Shown: positions 8,892-18,330 of the stretch, one piece after another
How positions within the stretch are numbered: position 1 is the first letter of the stretch
Layout: each line of letters begins with the position of its first letter
Translations under genes and position numbers: made by a program
Notes under the pieces: model-generated
Seen by the model: the letters and a program-made list of their open reading frames with translations, nothing else
Database searches by the model: none
Told to the model about the DNA's origin: nothing
Source of the DNA: Porphyrobacter sp. IPPAS B-1204
GTDB taxonomy: Bacteria; Pseudomonadota; Alphaproteobacteria; Sphingomonadales; Sphingomonadaceae
Assembly (NCBI GenBank): GCA_003724185.1
Contig: RHGM01000001.1
Location: 909,342 to 973,341, forward strand
Direction: 5' to 3'
Length of the DNA: 64,000 bases

Positions 8892-8934
8892 AAGACGCAG
8901 GACATGGCGGCCTCGCCGCCAAGGGGAGAGGGAC

Positions 8935-11480
8935 ATGACAGGCCATCAAGGCCACAGGCGAGCTTGGCTGGTCGCAGCGCTGCTTGGTGCTGCGAGCGCC
9001 GCGACGGTTGTTTCGGCCGAACGCCCCAGCCGCCAGCGACCGCCGCAGGCCCAGCAGACCCCACAGGCCCAGCAACCGCCGCAGGCATTGCCAACCCGGA
9101 CATCTGGCCCGCCTACACCTACCCCGTTCCCACGCGCCCCGAACACGAGGCGCGCATTGCCGCCCTGATCGCGCGCATGACGATGGAAGAGAAAATCGGC
9201 CAGCTGGTGCAGGCCGATCTGTGCTGCGTCACGCCTGACGATGTTCGCAAATACAAGCTCGGCTCGATCCTCGTTGGCGGCAACAGCGGCCCGTATGGCA
9301 ACGATCTCGCACCCGCACCCGATTGGCTGCGCGCAGCGGACGAGTTCTACCTCGCTTCGATCGACCGGAGCGATGGCGGCGCAGGCGTGCCAATCATCTG
9401 GGGCACCGACGCGGTGCACGGCCATTCCAACATCATCGGCGCGACGATCTTCCCGCACAATATCGGGCTTGGCGCCATGCGCGATGCCGCGCTGGTCGAA
9501 CAGATCGGGGCCGTCACCGCCAAGGAAATCCGTGTCACAGGGCAGGAATGGACCTTTGCGCCCACAGTCGCCGTGCCGCGGGATTTCCGCTGGGGCCGCG
9601 CTTATGAAGGTTACTCCTCCGATCCTGACCTCGTCGCATCTTATGTCGGCGCGATGGTCCGCGGTCTTCAGGGCCCACCGACGAACGATAACCTCCTTGC
9701 CGGGCCGTGGGTGATTGCCTCGACCAAACACTTCCTCGCCGATGGCGGCACGGACAAGGGCGTGGACCAGGGCGACAGCTCGATCTCGGAAGCCGAGCTG
9801 CGCGACATTCACGGCAAGCCCTATGGCCCCGCGATTGCCGAGGGCGTGTCGACCGTGATGGTCAGCTTCTCAAGCTGGCAAGGGGTCAAGATGACCGGCA
9901 ACCACTCGCTGGTGACCGGCGTGCTGAAGGAACGGATGGATTTCGGCGGCTTCGTGGTGTCGGACTGGAACGCCCACGGACAAGTGGCAGGCTGCACCAA
10001 CGAGGCTTGTCCGCAGGCGCTGATGGCGGGCGTCGACATGTATATGGCGCCCGATACGTGGAAGCCGATCTACGATGATCTGCTTACCCGCGCCAAATCG
10101 GGTGCGATCCCGATGGCGCGGATCGACGAGGCGGTGGCGCGGATCCTGCGGGTCAAGGCGCGGCTCGGGCTGTTTGATGCGGGCAAGCCCTCCGACCGGC
10201 CATACTCCGGCCAATACGAATTGCTCGGCGCGCCTGAACACCGCGCCGTGGCGCGTGAGGCGGTGCGCAAGTCGCTGGTACTGCTGAAGAACGAGGACGT
10301 GCTGCCGCTCGCCCCAGGTAAGCGGCTGCTGGTCGCGGGCGACGGGGCGGACGATATTGCCCGCCAGTCCGGCGGCTGGACGCTGAGCTGGCAGGGCACC
10401 GGCATCGACAACAGCCACTTCCCCGGCGCGACATCGATCTGGGCCGGATTGAAGCAGGCGGTCGAGGCTGGCGGCGGCAGTGCGGTGCTATCGCCCGATG
10501 GCAGCTATGCCGACAAGCCCGATGCCGCCGTGGTCGTCTTCGGCGAGACGCCCTATGCCGAGTTTCAGGGGGACCGCGCCGCGCTGGTGCTCGATCCCGA
10601 ACTGACCGCGCCCTATGCGACGATGAAGAAGTTGCAGGCCGAGGGCATCCCGGTGATTGCCGTGATGATTACGGGCCGCCCGCTTTACGTGAACCCCGCG
10701 CTCAACGCAGCCGATGCCTTCGTGGTCGCATGGTTGCCCGGGAGCGAGGGCGGCGGCGTGGCCGATGTGCTGGTGGCAGATAGCGCAGGCAAGCCGCGCC
10801 ATGACTTTACCGGCAAGCTGCCCGCAGACTGGCCGCGCGCCACGCAGATGGATGAAGGCATCCTGTTCCCCTTCGGCTTCGGCCTTGATTACACTGCCCC
10901 CGCACCGGACTGGGCTGCGCTGCCCGAGCTTGATGCCAGCATCGTCAGCGCAGACAGCCGGACGTGGTTCGGCGCGGGCAATCCGGCAGCGCGCTGGTCG
11001 CTGTGGGTGGCAGGCGGCGGGCCGGAGATCGAGACGCGGATCACCACTCTGCCAGCCGAGGCGTTCGGTGGCCGGGTGCGGGTCACAGCCGAAAACTACA
11101 AGGTGCAGGAAGGCGCAAGGCGCTTTGCCGTGGCGGACGGGCTGGCAAGCGTGCAGCTTGGCAATCTTGATCCGGTCGATGTGGCGCGCGAAACCAATGG
11201 CGATGTCATGGTGCTGGTAACAATGCGGGTGTGGGATGCGCCTGCCGCAGCCCGCATCGGAGCGATCGGGCCGGGCAGCGAAGGCTTTGTCGCCGTCACC
11301 TTGCCCGCCAGCGAAGGCTATGTCCGTTACGGCGTGCCATTGAAATGCCTGCGCGATGCGGGCGCGGATGTGGCCAGCCTGACCCGGCCCTTCGTGCTCG
11401 AAACCCAGGGCAAGGCCGATTACGCCATCGCCGAAGTCCGGTTGGGCAGCGATGCGCAAGCGGTGTTGCCATGTCGCTGA
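8935..11480 (+). CDS. Exported GH3 beta-glucosidase, ExoP type; frame broken after the signal peptide
   Basis: A glycoside hydrolase family 3 enzyme that removes glucose from beta-1,3/1,4-glucans. The body (from about 9088) has VPIIWGTDAVHGHSNIIGA, the catalytic nucleophile Asp in FVVSDWNAHGQV, the GH3 C-terminal domain, and an extra C-terminal domain as in ExoP enzymes. The true N-terminus is in another frame: ATG 8935 follows GGGGAGAGG and encodes MTGHQGHRRAWLVAALLGAA then a Pro/Gln-rich linker (PPQAQQ-TPQAQQ-PPQA). The frames would join if one base, for instance an A near 9087, were restored (PPQA-IANPDIWPAY). Reading the body frame back to ATG 8877 gives a protein that translates the operator and ribosome site and has no signal peptide, so I reject that start. 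It leads an operon with GH5 and the tandem-module protein. Confidence 0.8.
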
Positions 11481-11536
11481 AGCGCTGACGATTGAACGAT
11501 ATGCAGGCTGCAAAGGCCGCACCAAGGGAGAGACCG

Positions 11537-12565
11537 ATGAAACGCTCAATGTTCGCCGCACTGCTGCCCGTAGCCGCCATGACGCTTGCCCCCATCAGCG
11601 CGGTCGCCGCCCAGCCTGCGCCCGCAACCAAGCCCCTGCCGGTCGGCACCTGCATCAACATGGGCAACACTCTGGAGCCGCAGACCGAAGGCGCCTGGGG
11701 CGGGCAGCCCGCACGCAAGGCCGATTTCGAGCGGATCAAGGCGGCCGGCTTCGACACCATCCGCCTCCCCGTGCGCTGGCACAACAAGTCGAGCGACAAG
11801 CCTCCTTATACCGTCGATCCCAAGTGGATGGACCGGGTGCAGCAGATCGTCGACTGGGCTTTGGCCGAGGATCTCAACGTCATCCTCAACAGCCACCACT
11901 TCGATCCGATCCATGATGACCCCTTGGGCGTGGCCGCATGGCACGGCGGGGTGTGGAAGCAGATTGCGGCGCGCTTTGCCGGATACCCCGAGGACACCCT
12001 GTGGTTCGAACTGGAGAATGAACCGCACAAGAACTTTACGCACGCCAACCTGCTGGAAACGCTCGCCCCGTCACTGAAGGAAGTGCGCGCCCTCCACCCC
12101 ACCCGCGCTGTGATCATCGGGGGTGAGAACTGGAGCGGGATCAAGTCGCTGGAAACGCTGCCGCTGCCCGAAGACCCGAACATCCACCCGACGTTCCATT
12201 ACTATGACCCCTTCTCCTACACCCACCAGGGGGCCGAATGGACCGCGCCTGACATTCCGCCGGTGGGCCGCGCATTCCCCACGACTGAGGATGCGGCGCA
12301 GCTGGCGCGCGATGTCGCCTCGATCCAGACCTATATCGCCCGCACCGGCAAGACCCCCTTCATGGGCGAGGTCGGCGCGTTCGATCGCCACATTCCGCTG
12401 GCCGACCGGGTGAAATATCACCGCATGATCACCGATGCCTTCGCCCCCACCGGGATCGGCGTCTGTGTCTGGGCCTATACCAACACCTTCCCGTTCTACG
12501 ATTCCGACAAGCGCCGCTGGCTGCCGGGAATGCTCGGCGCGTTGGGTTTGAAGGAACAGAACTGA
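11537..12565 (+). CDS. Exported GH5 endo-beta-1,4-glucanase
   Basis: A 342-residue single-domain GH5 glycosidase. A signal peptide (MKRSMFAALLPVAAMTLAPI ending near SAVAA) precedes the barrel. Landmarks are NMGNTLE near the N-terminus, RLPVRWH, and the proton donor Glu162 in FELENEPH; the nucleophile is Glu278 in PFMGEVGAFD. Start 11537 follows GGGAGAGACC, and an upstream in-frame ATG at 11492 would destroy the signal peptide. Endoglucanase is the usual activity, but some GH5 subfamilies act on xylan or mannan, and no carbohydrate-binding module is attached. It lies 56 bp after the GH3 gene and 18 bp before the tandem-module gene. Confidence 0.88.
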   Translation: MKRSMFAALLPVAAMTLAPISAVAAQPAPATKPLPVGTCINMGNTLEPQTEGAWGGQPARKADFERIKAAGFDTIRLPVRWHNKSSDKPPYTVDPKWMDRVQQIVDWALAEDLNVILNSHHFDPIHDDPLGVAAWHGGVWKQIAARFAGYPEDTLWFELENEPHKNFTHANLLETLAPSLKEVRALHPTRAVIIGGENWSGIKSLETLPLPEDPNIHPTFHYYDPFSYTHQGAEWTAPDIPPVGRAFPTTEDAAQLARDVASIQTYIARTGKTPFMGEVGAFDRHIPLADRVKYHRMITDAFAPTGIGVCVWAYTNTFPFYDSDKRRWLPGMLGALGLKEQN

Positions 12566-12583
12566 CGCTTGAGGAGCCTTGCG

Positions 12584-13711
12584 ATGATGAAGTGCACATC
12601 GATCACCCTTGCCGCAGGCTCGGCCCTGCTTGCTCTCGCCTTGCCCGCCCTTGCCCAGCTCCCGCCCGAGCTTGCCGCCTTTGACGAACAGGTGCCGGGC
12701 GACCTGATCAACGATCCTACCCGGATCGATTGGGCAAGCTATGGCGAGAATTACGAGACCAGCGGGCGGCAGGCGGCCGACATCCCCGGCGGCGGCGCGG
12801 CGCGGGTGTTTGACATCAGGGCCAAGGGCGCATTTCCTTATACGGTCGCGGCCAACGTCCCCCTGCTGGACGATGTCAAATCAGGCGATCAGGTCACGGT
12901 CGGCTTCTACGCCCGCGTTGTCAGCACCGAAAGAACGGACGGCAAGGGCCTGATCGGCGTGCGTTTTCAGGAGAATGCGGCACCCTATGGCGGGTTTGGC
13001 GACACCAATGTGCTGGTGGGGTCGGAATGGGAATGGTACGAAGTCAGCGCCCGCGCCGACAAGCGCATCCGCAAGGCCGACGCGATCGTTGCGCTGCAAC
13101 TGGCGGGCGCGAAACAGCAGATCGAGATCGGTCAGACCATCGTGGTCAAGGGCTCTCCCACCATCGTCGCCAAGACCGTGGTCGCCGCCGCGCCTGCGCC
13201 CAGTCTGAAAGATCCTGCCAGCATCGAAATGCCCGATGCCCTGCGCAGCGCCGGGCAGCTGATCAATGATCCCACCAACCGCGCCTGGGCGCATGGCGGG
13301 GCCGGTGGCAGCTGGCAGGGGCTGGATATCCCGGAAATCTGGCTCCAGAAAGCGACCCGCTTCACCACCACCAAGGTGGGCGAGAACCGCTGGGATCTGA
13401 CCACGGCAATCCCGATCCTGCCGGACATCAAGGAAGGTGACCAGTTCACCGTCGCGGTGGTCGCCCGCACGGTCAGCGCCCAGACCGACAACGGCAAGGG
13501 CCTGATCTATGCCCGCATCCAGGGCACCATGCCGCCCTATGAGGGATTCGGCGACAAGGTCTTCAAGATCGGTGACCGCTGGCAGATGGTAAACCTGCCC
13601 TTCACCGCCACCCGCGGCTTTGGCGCAGGCGAGGCGACGGTCACACTCCATTTCGCCGCCGCCGCGCAAAACGTCGAGGTCGGGCCGGTTTACGTCTTCA
13701 AGACGAACTAG
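12584..13711 (+). CDS. Exported protein with two tandem copies of an unassigned, possibly carbohydrate-binding, module
   Basis: A 375-residue secreted protein. Signal peptide: MMKCTSITLAAGSALLALAL, cleaved near ALA-Q. The rest is an internal duplication: residues about 39-189 and 224-372 share LINDPT...W, D(V/I)K.GDQ(V/F)TV, AR(V/T)VS...T(D)GKGLI, APY/PPYEGFGD...G W and (I/V)E(I/V)G, joined by an Ala/Pro-rich linker. The spacing and beta-strand-like pattern resemble CBM4/9-type jelly-roll modules, but I do not recognise a named family and see no catalytic motif. The GAGGAG ribosome site sets the start at 12584. As third gene after GH3 and GH5, a glucan-binding or glucan-presenting role is an inference from context. 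Confidence 0.75.
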   Translation: MMKCTSITLAAGSALLALALPALAQLPPELAAFDEQVPGDLINDPTRIDWASYGENYETSGRQAADIPGGGAARVFDIRAKGAFPYTVAANVPLLDDVKSGDQVTVGFYARVVSTERTDGKGLIGVRFQENAAPYGGFGDTNVLVGSEWEWYEVSARADKRIRKADAIVALQLAGAKQQIEIGQTIVVKGSPTIVAKTVVAAAPAPSLKDPASIEMPDALRSAGQLINDPTNRAWAHGGAGGSWQGLDIPEIWLQKATRFTTTKVGENRWDLTTAIPILPDIKEGDQFTVAVVARTVSAQTDNGKGLIYARIQGTMPPYEGFGDKVFKIGDRWQMVNLPFTATRGFGAGEATVTLHFAAAAQNVEVGPVYVFKTN

Positions 13712-13720
13712 CCTCCCGGT

Positions 13721-15370
13721 TCATCCCGGCGAAAAGGCATAGGGGCCAACCACCAGCCCGGTGAACAGCCCCGCATGAACCGAGGCGAGCGGCTCGACAT
13801 TGATCGCGGCCCCCAAGGGCTGCCATGCGCTGTCGCCTGCCACGCGCCAGAACACCCGCGCGCTGCCGCCATCCAGCGCGAGCTTCAGCTCAAGCGGCGC
13901 ATCGGTGGCGAGCGGCGCTTCGGCCACGACCACGCCGCTTGCGTTCTGGTCCGGCGATGTGCGCAGCCGCACCACAAGCCGCCCGCGCTCCTTGCCCGCG
14001 GCGAGGAAATGCGTCTCGTCCATGAAGGCCAGCAGCCCGGCAAAATCGCTGCCACGTTCGGGCGTGAAGGTCAGCCGGGTGGTGATTTCGGCTGTGTGGT
14101 GCCGCAGCCGCCGCCCGGTGAAGGCAGGCTTGCCCACACTCCCCGCTGCCGCCGGGCCTGCAATCACGTGCAGCGCGCCGGATTTCACCGTCCATTGTGC
14201 CCCCTGCCCCGGCGTGCGCAGGCCGATCCATTCATCGGACAGCGCGCTGTCAAACTCCTCGCGCCAGCGGTCCCATTCGGACGCAGGCGAAGCAGGCAGG
14301 TTGGGCTTGGCCAGCACCAACGGCACCCCCTCCTGCCGGTCAAGGAAACGCGGCCAGCCATCCTGCCAGCGCAGCGGCAGCAGGAACGTCTCGCGCCCCA
14401 GCAACGTCGATTGCCCCGCAAACGGCCGCGTCGCAAGGAAGACACCCCACCACGTGCCATCGTCCAGTTCGACGATGTCGGCATGTCCCGTCGCCTCGAT
14501 CCGGTCAGGGCGGTCTGCGGGCAGATCGCGCTGGGTCAGGATGGGGTTGAACGGCCCCGGGGTGTACGGCCCGGTGACATTGGGCGCGCGGTAGATGGTT
14601 TGCGAATGCTGGTCTGCCGTGCCCCCCTCGGCGGTCAGGAGGTAGTACCAGTCACCCACCTTGTAGATATGCGGACCCTCGGCCCAGATCGGATTGGTGG
14701 CAGGATCGACCCCGCCATCGACCAGCAGGGTGCGCTCGGGAAGAACCCGCATTGCGGCCGGATCGAACTGCTGCATCCACAGCGCACGGTGGCCTTCGTA
14801 ACGCGGCTCACCCGGAGGGGCATCGTTGTAGACGATCCATGCCCTGCCATCCGCATCGAAGAACAGCGACGGGTCGATCCCGCCGAAATCCAGCCACGCC
14901 GGATCGCTCCACGGCCCTGCCGGATCGGTGGCCGTGATGACAAAATTTCCGCCGCATTCGATACAGGTGTTCACGATCCAGAAGGTGCCGTCGTGATGGG
15001 TGATCGCTGGTGCGAACAGCCCGCGATTGGTCCCGAGTCCGGAAAAGTCGAGCTGGGTCGGGCGGTCGATGGCGTTGCCGATCAGCCGCCAGTTCACCAG
15101 ATCAGTGCTGTGCAGGATCGGAAGGCCGGGAAACCAGCTGAAGGTCGAGGTGACGGCGTAGAAATCGCTGCCGACGCGCACGATCGAGGGATCGGGATGG
15201 AAGCCCGGGATCACCGGATTGCGGAATTGCCCCTCTGGCACGGGGGTCTGGCTTTCGGTCGATTCGTAGGCGAGCCAATCGAAACTGGCGACCACATCAC
15301 GTGCGGACGCACCCCCGCCCGTCCCCGCCAATACCAGCGCGCCTGCCGCTGCCATCATCCTGCCCATCAT
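13721..15370 (-). CDS. Exported GH43 beta-xylosidase/arabinofuranosidase with C-terminal concanavalin-like domain
   Basis: About 549 residues. A signal peptide is followed by the five-bladed GH43 propeller (about 50-340) and a C-terminal beta-sandwich from about 370, the architecture of xylan-debranching or xylo-oligosaccharide-cleaving GH43 enzymes. The catalytic trio is visible: base Asp in FHPDPSIVR, pKa-modulating Asp in GIDPSLFFDADG, and acid Glu in WAEGPHIYK. AGGAGG is only 2 nt from the ATG at 15376 but 8 nt from the one at 15370, so I take the latter. Divergent from xylX across an operator at 15432; convergent with the tandem-module gene, 9 bp apart, with no terminator between them. 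Confidence 0.88.
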   Translation of the reverse strand: MMGRMMAAAGALVLAGTGGGASARDVVASFDWLAYESTESQTPVPEGQFRNPVIPGFHPDPSIVRVGSDFYAVTSTFSWFPGLPILHSTDLVNWRLIGNAIDRPTQLDFSGLGTNRGLFAPAITHHDGTFWIVNTCIECGGNFVITATDPAGPWSDPAWLDFGGIDPSLFFDADGRAWIVYNDAPPGEPRYEGHRALWMQQFDPAAMRVLPERTLLVDGGVDPATNPIWAEGPHIYKVGDWYYLLTAEGGTADQHSQTIYRAPNVTGPYTPGPFNPILTQRDLPADRPDRIEATGHADIVELDDGTWWGVFLATRPFAGQSTLLGRETFLLPLRWQDGWPRFLDRQEGVPLVLAKPNLPASPASEWDRWREEFDSALSDEWIGLRTPGQGAQWTVKSGALHVIAGPAAAGSVGKPAFTGRRLRHHTAEITTRLTFTPERGSDFAGLLAFMDETHFLAAGKERGRLVVRLRTSPDQNASGVVVAEAPLATDAPLELKLALDGGSARVFWRVAGDSAWQPLGAAINVEPLASVHAGLFTGLVVGPYAFSPG

Positions 15371-15431
15371 CGCCATTTCCTCCTGCCGATCCCGTGTTTT
15401 GGGGGCTTGTCGCCCCGCGATTGTGTGCTTA

Positions 15432-15445
15432 TGGTAGCGCTATCA
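15432..15445. promoter_or_regulatory. LacI-type operator between GH43 and xylX
   Basis: TGGTAGCGCTATCA, 13 of 14 matches to the consensus and nearly a perfect inverted repeat. It lies in the 97 bp divergent gap, 22 bp before the xylX ATG, so one bound repressor could control both directions. Confidence 0.8.
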
Positions 15446-15467
15446 CTGCGGAGGGCAAGAGCCAGAA

Positions 15468-16592
15468 ATGGCCAAGGGGATACTTGAAAGTCTGCCGGCG
15501 GATTACCGCCAAGGCCATTTTATCGGGCGGGCGCAGTCGCCTGACGGGCCGTGCGTGATCACGATTGCGGGCAATGTTCTTCATGATCTGACCGGCGTTG
15601 CCAGCACGGTCTCCGGTGCGATTGCGCGGCGCAGTTTTAGCGGCGGCACAGTTATCGGCCCGGTCGAGGATGGTCTGCCGGAGGGCTGGTCGCTGCTCTC
15701 GCCGGTCGACCTCCAGACCATCAAGGCCAGCGGCGTCACCTTCGCCCTGTCCGCCATCGAACGCGTGATCGAGGAACGTGCCCGCGGCGATGCATCGGCG
15801 GCCGCCGCGATCCGCACGCAGCTGGAAGGACAGATCGGATCGGGCATTCGCTCGGTCGTGCCGGGCAGCCCGGCGGCGGCGCAGCTCAAGCATGCGCTGA
15901 TCGAGGCGGGCATGTGGTCGCAATATCTCGAGGTCGCGATTGGCCCGGATGCGGAGATTTTCTCAAAGGCCCCGACCCTTTCTGCTGTCGGCACCGGCGC
16001 CCGGGTCGGCGTGCGTTCGGATTCGCATTGGAACAACCCGGAACCCGAAGTGGTGCTGGTCTGCGATGCGGACGGCGCGGTTGTCGGCGCAACGCTCGGC
16101 AATGACGTCAACCTGCGCGATTTCGAGGGCCGTTCGGCGCTGCTGTTGTCCAAGGCCAAGGACAACAACGCCAGCTGCGCCATCGGCCCCTTCATCCGGC
16201 TGTTTGACGAGCACTTCACGATCGACGATGTGCGCGGCGCCGATGTGGAACTCACCATCGAAGGGCCGGAAGGCTACCGGCTCGAAGGCCGCAACGACAT
16301 GAGCCAGATCAGCCGCGACCCGCTCGATCTGGTGGCGCAGTGCCTCTCGGAACATCACTATCCCGATGGATTCGTGCTGTTTTGCGGCACATTGTTCGCG
16401 CCGACACAGGACCGTGACATGCCGGGGGCAGGCTTCACGCACAAGGTCGGCGATGTGGTGACGATCCGTTCGCAGCGTCTCGGAGCGCTGACCAACACTG
16501 TCACGACATCGCGTGATGCACCGCCGTGGACGATGGGCATCGCCGCTTTCGTGCGCAACCTTGCATCGCGCGGGTTGATCGACCGCATCTGA
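15468..16592 (+). CDS. xylX: 2-keto-3-deoxy-D-xylonate dehydratase (Weimberg pathway)
   Basis: A 374-residue member of the fumarylacetoacetate hydrolase superfamily. The domain's metal-binding strand appears as NNPEPEVVLVCDADG and continues with GNDVNLRDFEGRSALLLSKAKDNNASCAIGP, the arrangement seen in XylX of Caulobacter crescentus. That enzyme dehydrates 2-keto-3-deoxy-xylonate to 2-oxoglutarate semialdehyde. The identification is supported by the next two genes being xylB and xylC. No signal peptide; cytoplasmic. First gene of a five-gene operon running to the mutarotase at 21144. Confidence 0.88.
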   Translation: MAKGILESLPADYRQGHFIGRAQSPDGPCVITIAGNVLHDLTGVASTVSGAIARRSFSGGTVIGPVEDGLPEGWSLLSPVDLQTIKASGVTFALSAIERVIEERARGDASAAAAIRTQLEGQIGSGIRSVVPGSPAAAQLKHALIEAGMWSQYLEVAIGPDAEIFSKAPTLSAVGTGARVGVRSDSHWNNPEPEVVLVCDADGAVVGATLGNDVNLRDFEGRSALLLSKAKDNNASCAIGPFIRLFDEHFTIDDVRGADVELTIEGPEGYRLEGRNDMSQISRDPLDLVAQCLSEHHYPDGFVLFCGTLFAPTQDRDMPGAGFTHKVGDVVTIRSQRLGALTNTVTTSRDAPPWTMGIAAFVRNLASRGLIDRI

Positions 16593-16669
16593 GCGGCGCG
16601 GCAACAGAATTTGACAAGGCGCGTCCGCTGGGGATCATCGGGCGCGGCAATGAGGGATGGGGACATAAT

Positions 16670-17455
16670 TTGGACGCGCAATCAAGCAGCGCCGGCGTGC
16701 ACAGCGCGATCTACCCGAGCCTGACCGGGCGCCGGGTGATCGTCAGCGGTGGCGGCTCCGGCATCGGGGAAGCAATGGTCGAGGCCTTTGCGCGGCAGGG
16801 CGCTGCGGTGGGCTTTGTCGATATCCAGGAAAGCCCCAGCCAGCAGTTGATCCGCAGGCTGGAGGATATTGAAAATACGCCGTATTTCCTGCCCTGCGAT
16901 ATCACCGATAGTGATGATTACATGGCCAAGATCGCTGCCTTGATCGGGATGATCGGCGGCTGCGATGTGCTCATCAACAACGCCGCCAGCGATGATCGCC
17001 ACAAGCTCGAAGACATCACGCCCGCCTATTGGGACGAGCGGATGGCGGTGAACCTCAAGCACCAGTTCTTCGCGGCGCAAGCGGTGGTCCCGGCAATGCG
17101 GGCGGCAGGCGGCGGGTCGATTGTCAACATGGGGTCGATCAGCTGGCATCTGGGTCTTCCCGATCTGGTGATCTACCAGACCGCCAAGGCCGCCATCGAG
17201 GGGCTGACCCGCAGCCTTGCGCGGGAGTTGGGGCGCGACAAAATCAGGGTCAACGCGATCCTTCCGGGCAACGTCCAGACCCCGCGCCAGATGCAGTGGT
17301 ATTCGCCCGAAGGCGAGGCGGAAATCGTTGCCGCCCAATGCCTTGATGGCCGCATCCAGCCCTCTGACATCGCCGCGATGGCGCTGTTCCTGGCATCGGA
17401 CGATGCACGCTTCTGCACGGCGCACAATTACTGGGTCGATGGCGGATGGAGGTGA
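16670..17455 (+). CDS. xylB: D-xylose 1-dehydrogenase, short-chain type
   Basis: A classical SDR of about 261 residues: the coenzyme loop SGGGSGIGEA, NNAASDDRHK, the catalytic Ser in GSISWHLGL and the Y-x-x-x-K in IYQTAKAAIEG. The strings AIYPSLTGRRV near the start and ISWHLGLPDLVIYQTAKA match Caulobacter XylB, which oxidises D-xylose to D-xylonolactone with NAD. No ATG is in frame at a sensible place. I chose TTG 16670, preceded at good distance by GGGGA; GTG 16697 is an alternative that gives a length closer to Caulobacter. Ends inside the start of xylC. Confidence 0.9.
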   Translation: MDAQSSSAGVHSAIYPSLTGRRVIVSGGGSGIGEAMVEAFARQGAAVGFVDIQESPSQQLIRRLEDIENTPYFLPCDITDSDDYMAKIAALIGMIGGCDVLINNAASDDRHKLEDITPAYWDERMAVNLKHQFFAAQAVVPAMRAAGGGSIVNMGSISWHLGLPDLVIYQTAKAAIEGLTRSLARELGRDKIRVNAILPGNVQTPRQMQWYSPEGEAEIVAAQCLDGRIQPSDIAAMALFLASDDARFCTAHNYWVDGGWR

Positions 17456-18330
17456 ACTTGCCGGTCACCGCAGTGCTCGCTGCCGACAGCCTGCTCGGCG
17501 AAGGCGCGCTGTGGGACGAGGGGCGCGGGATTGTATGGTTCGTCGACATCAAACGCCGCCGGTTGTGGCATTTCGATCCGTCCAACGGCAGCAACGGCTT
17601 TGCCGAAGCACCCGAGCAGATCGGCTGGGCGCTGCCTGCCGAAGGGGGCCTGCTGCTGTGCGGGTTGAAGGATGGGCTGTACACCTTTGCCCCGGAAACT
17701 GATACATTCACAAAGCTTTGCGCGGTGCCGGGCGAGCCTGCGACCAACCGGCTCAACGATGCCTGCACCGATCCCTGGGGCCGCGTTTGGTTTGGATCGA
17801 TGGACGATTCCGAAAGCGCGGCGTCGGGCCGGTTCTACGTTTTTGACCGCGGCAGCATCCGCGCCGAGGGGCCTTCTGGCATCGCCATCACCAATGGCCC
17901 TGCCGTCAACGCATCGGGCACCCGCATCTATTTCACTGATACAATTGCACAAAACATAATGGTCGCCGACCTTTCTGCGCAAGGCGTAGGCGAAGCGCGC
18001 CTGTTTGCCGATACCGGCACGCTGTTCACCAAGGCCTACCCCGATGGCCCGGTGGTCGATGCCGAGGATCACGTCTGGACGGGGCTTTATCACGGTTCCT
18101 GCGTTGCGCGGTTTTCGCCAGATGGTCAGCTGGTCGCCACCGTCCCGATCCCGGCCCGCGACATTACCAAGATGGCGTTTGGCGGGCCCGATTTCAGAAC
18201 CGCCTATGTCACATCGGCGACCAAGAACATGTCCCTACAGGACATGGCGCAAATGCCGCAGGCAGGCAGCCTGTTCGCCTTCGCCGCGCCGGTGGCCGGC
18301 TTTGCGCAGCCGCGCGTGAAACTGTCATGA
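17446..18330 (+). CDS. xylC: D-xylonolactonase, SMP-30/gluconolactonase family
   Basis: A six-bladed propeller lactonase of about 294 residues that opens xylono-1,4-lactone to D-xylonate. Metal-binding residues of the family are visible: Glu in LLGEGALW, Asn in NRLNDACTD with WGRVWFGSM following, and Asp in YPDGPVVDAEDHVW. The end of the pattern, ITKMAFGGPDFRTAYVTSA, is also standard. ATG 17446 overlaps xylB by 10 bp. A GGAGG lies just inside it, 5 bp before a TTG at 17458, so translation may really begin there; this changes only four residues. Confidence 0.9.
   Translation: MEVNLPVTAVLAADSLLGEGALWDEGRGIVWFVDIKRRRLWHFDPSNGSNGFAEAPEQIGWALPAEGGLLLCGLKDGLYTFAPETDTFTKLCAVPGEPATNRLNDACTDPWGRVWFGSMDDSESAASGRFYVFDRGSIRAEGPSGIAITNGPAVNASGTRIYFTDTIAQNIMVADLSAQGVGEARLFADTGTLFTKAYPDGPVVDAEDHVWTGLYHGSCVARFSPDGQLVATVPIPARDITKMAFGGPDFRTAYVTSATKNMSLQDMAQMPQAGSLFAFAAPVAGFAQPRVKLS

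Noticed and set aside
8877..8934. ATG at 8877 as the start of the GH3 gene
   Set aside because: It would translate the operator and a GGGGAGAGG ribosome site and gives no signal peptide; the start at 8935 is convincing but in another frame.
9043..9096. 18 bp imperfect repeats as a phase-variation tract in the GH3 gene
   Set aside because: The unit is a multiple of three, so gain or loss of a copy would not change the frame; they are more simply a Pro/Gln linker.
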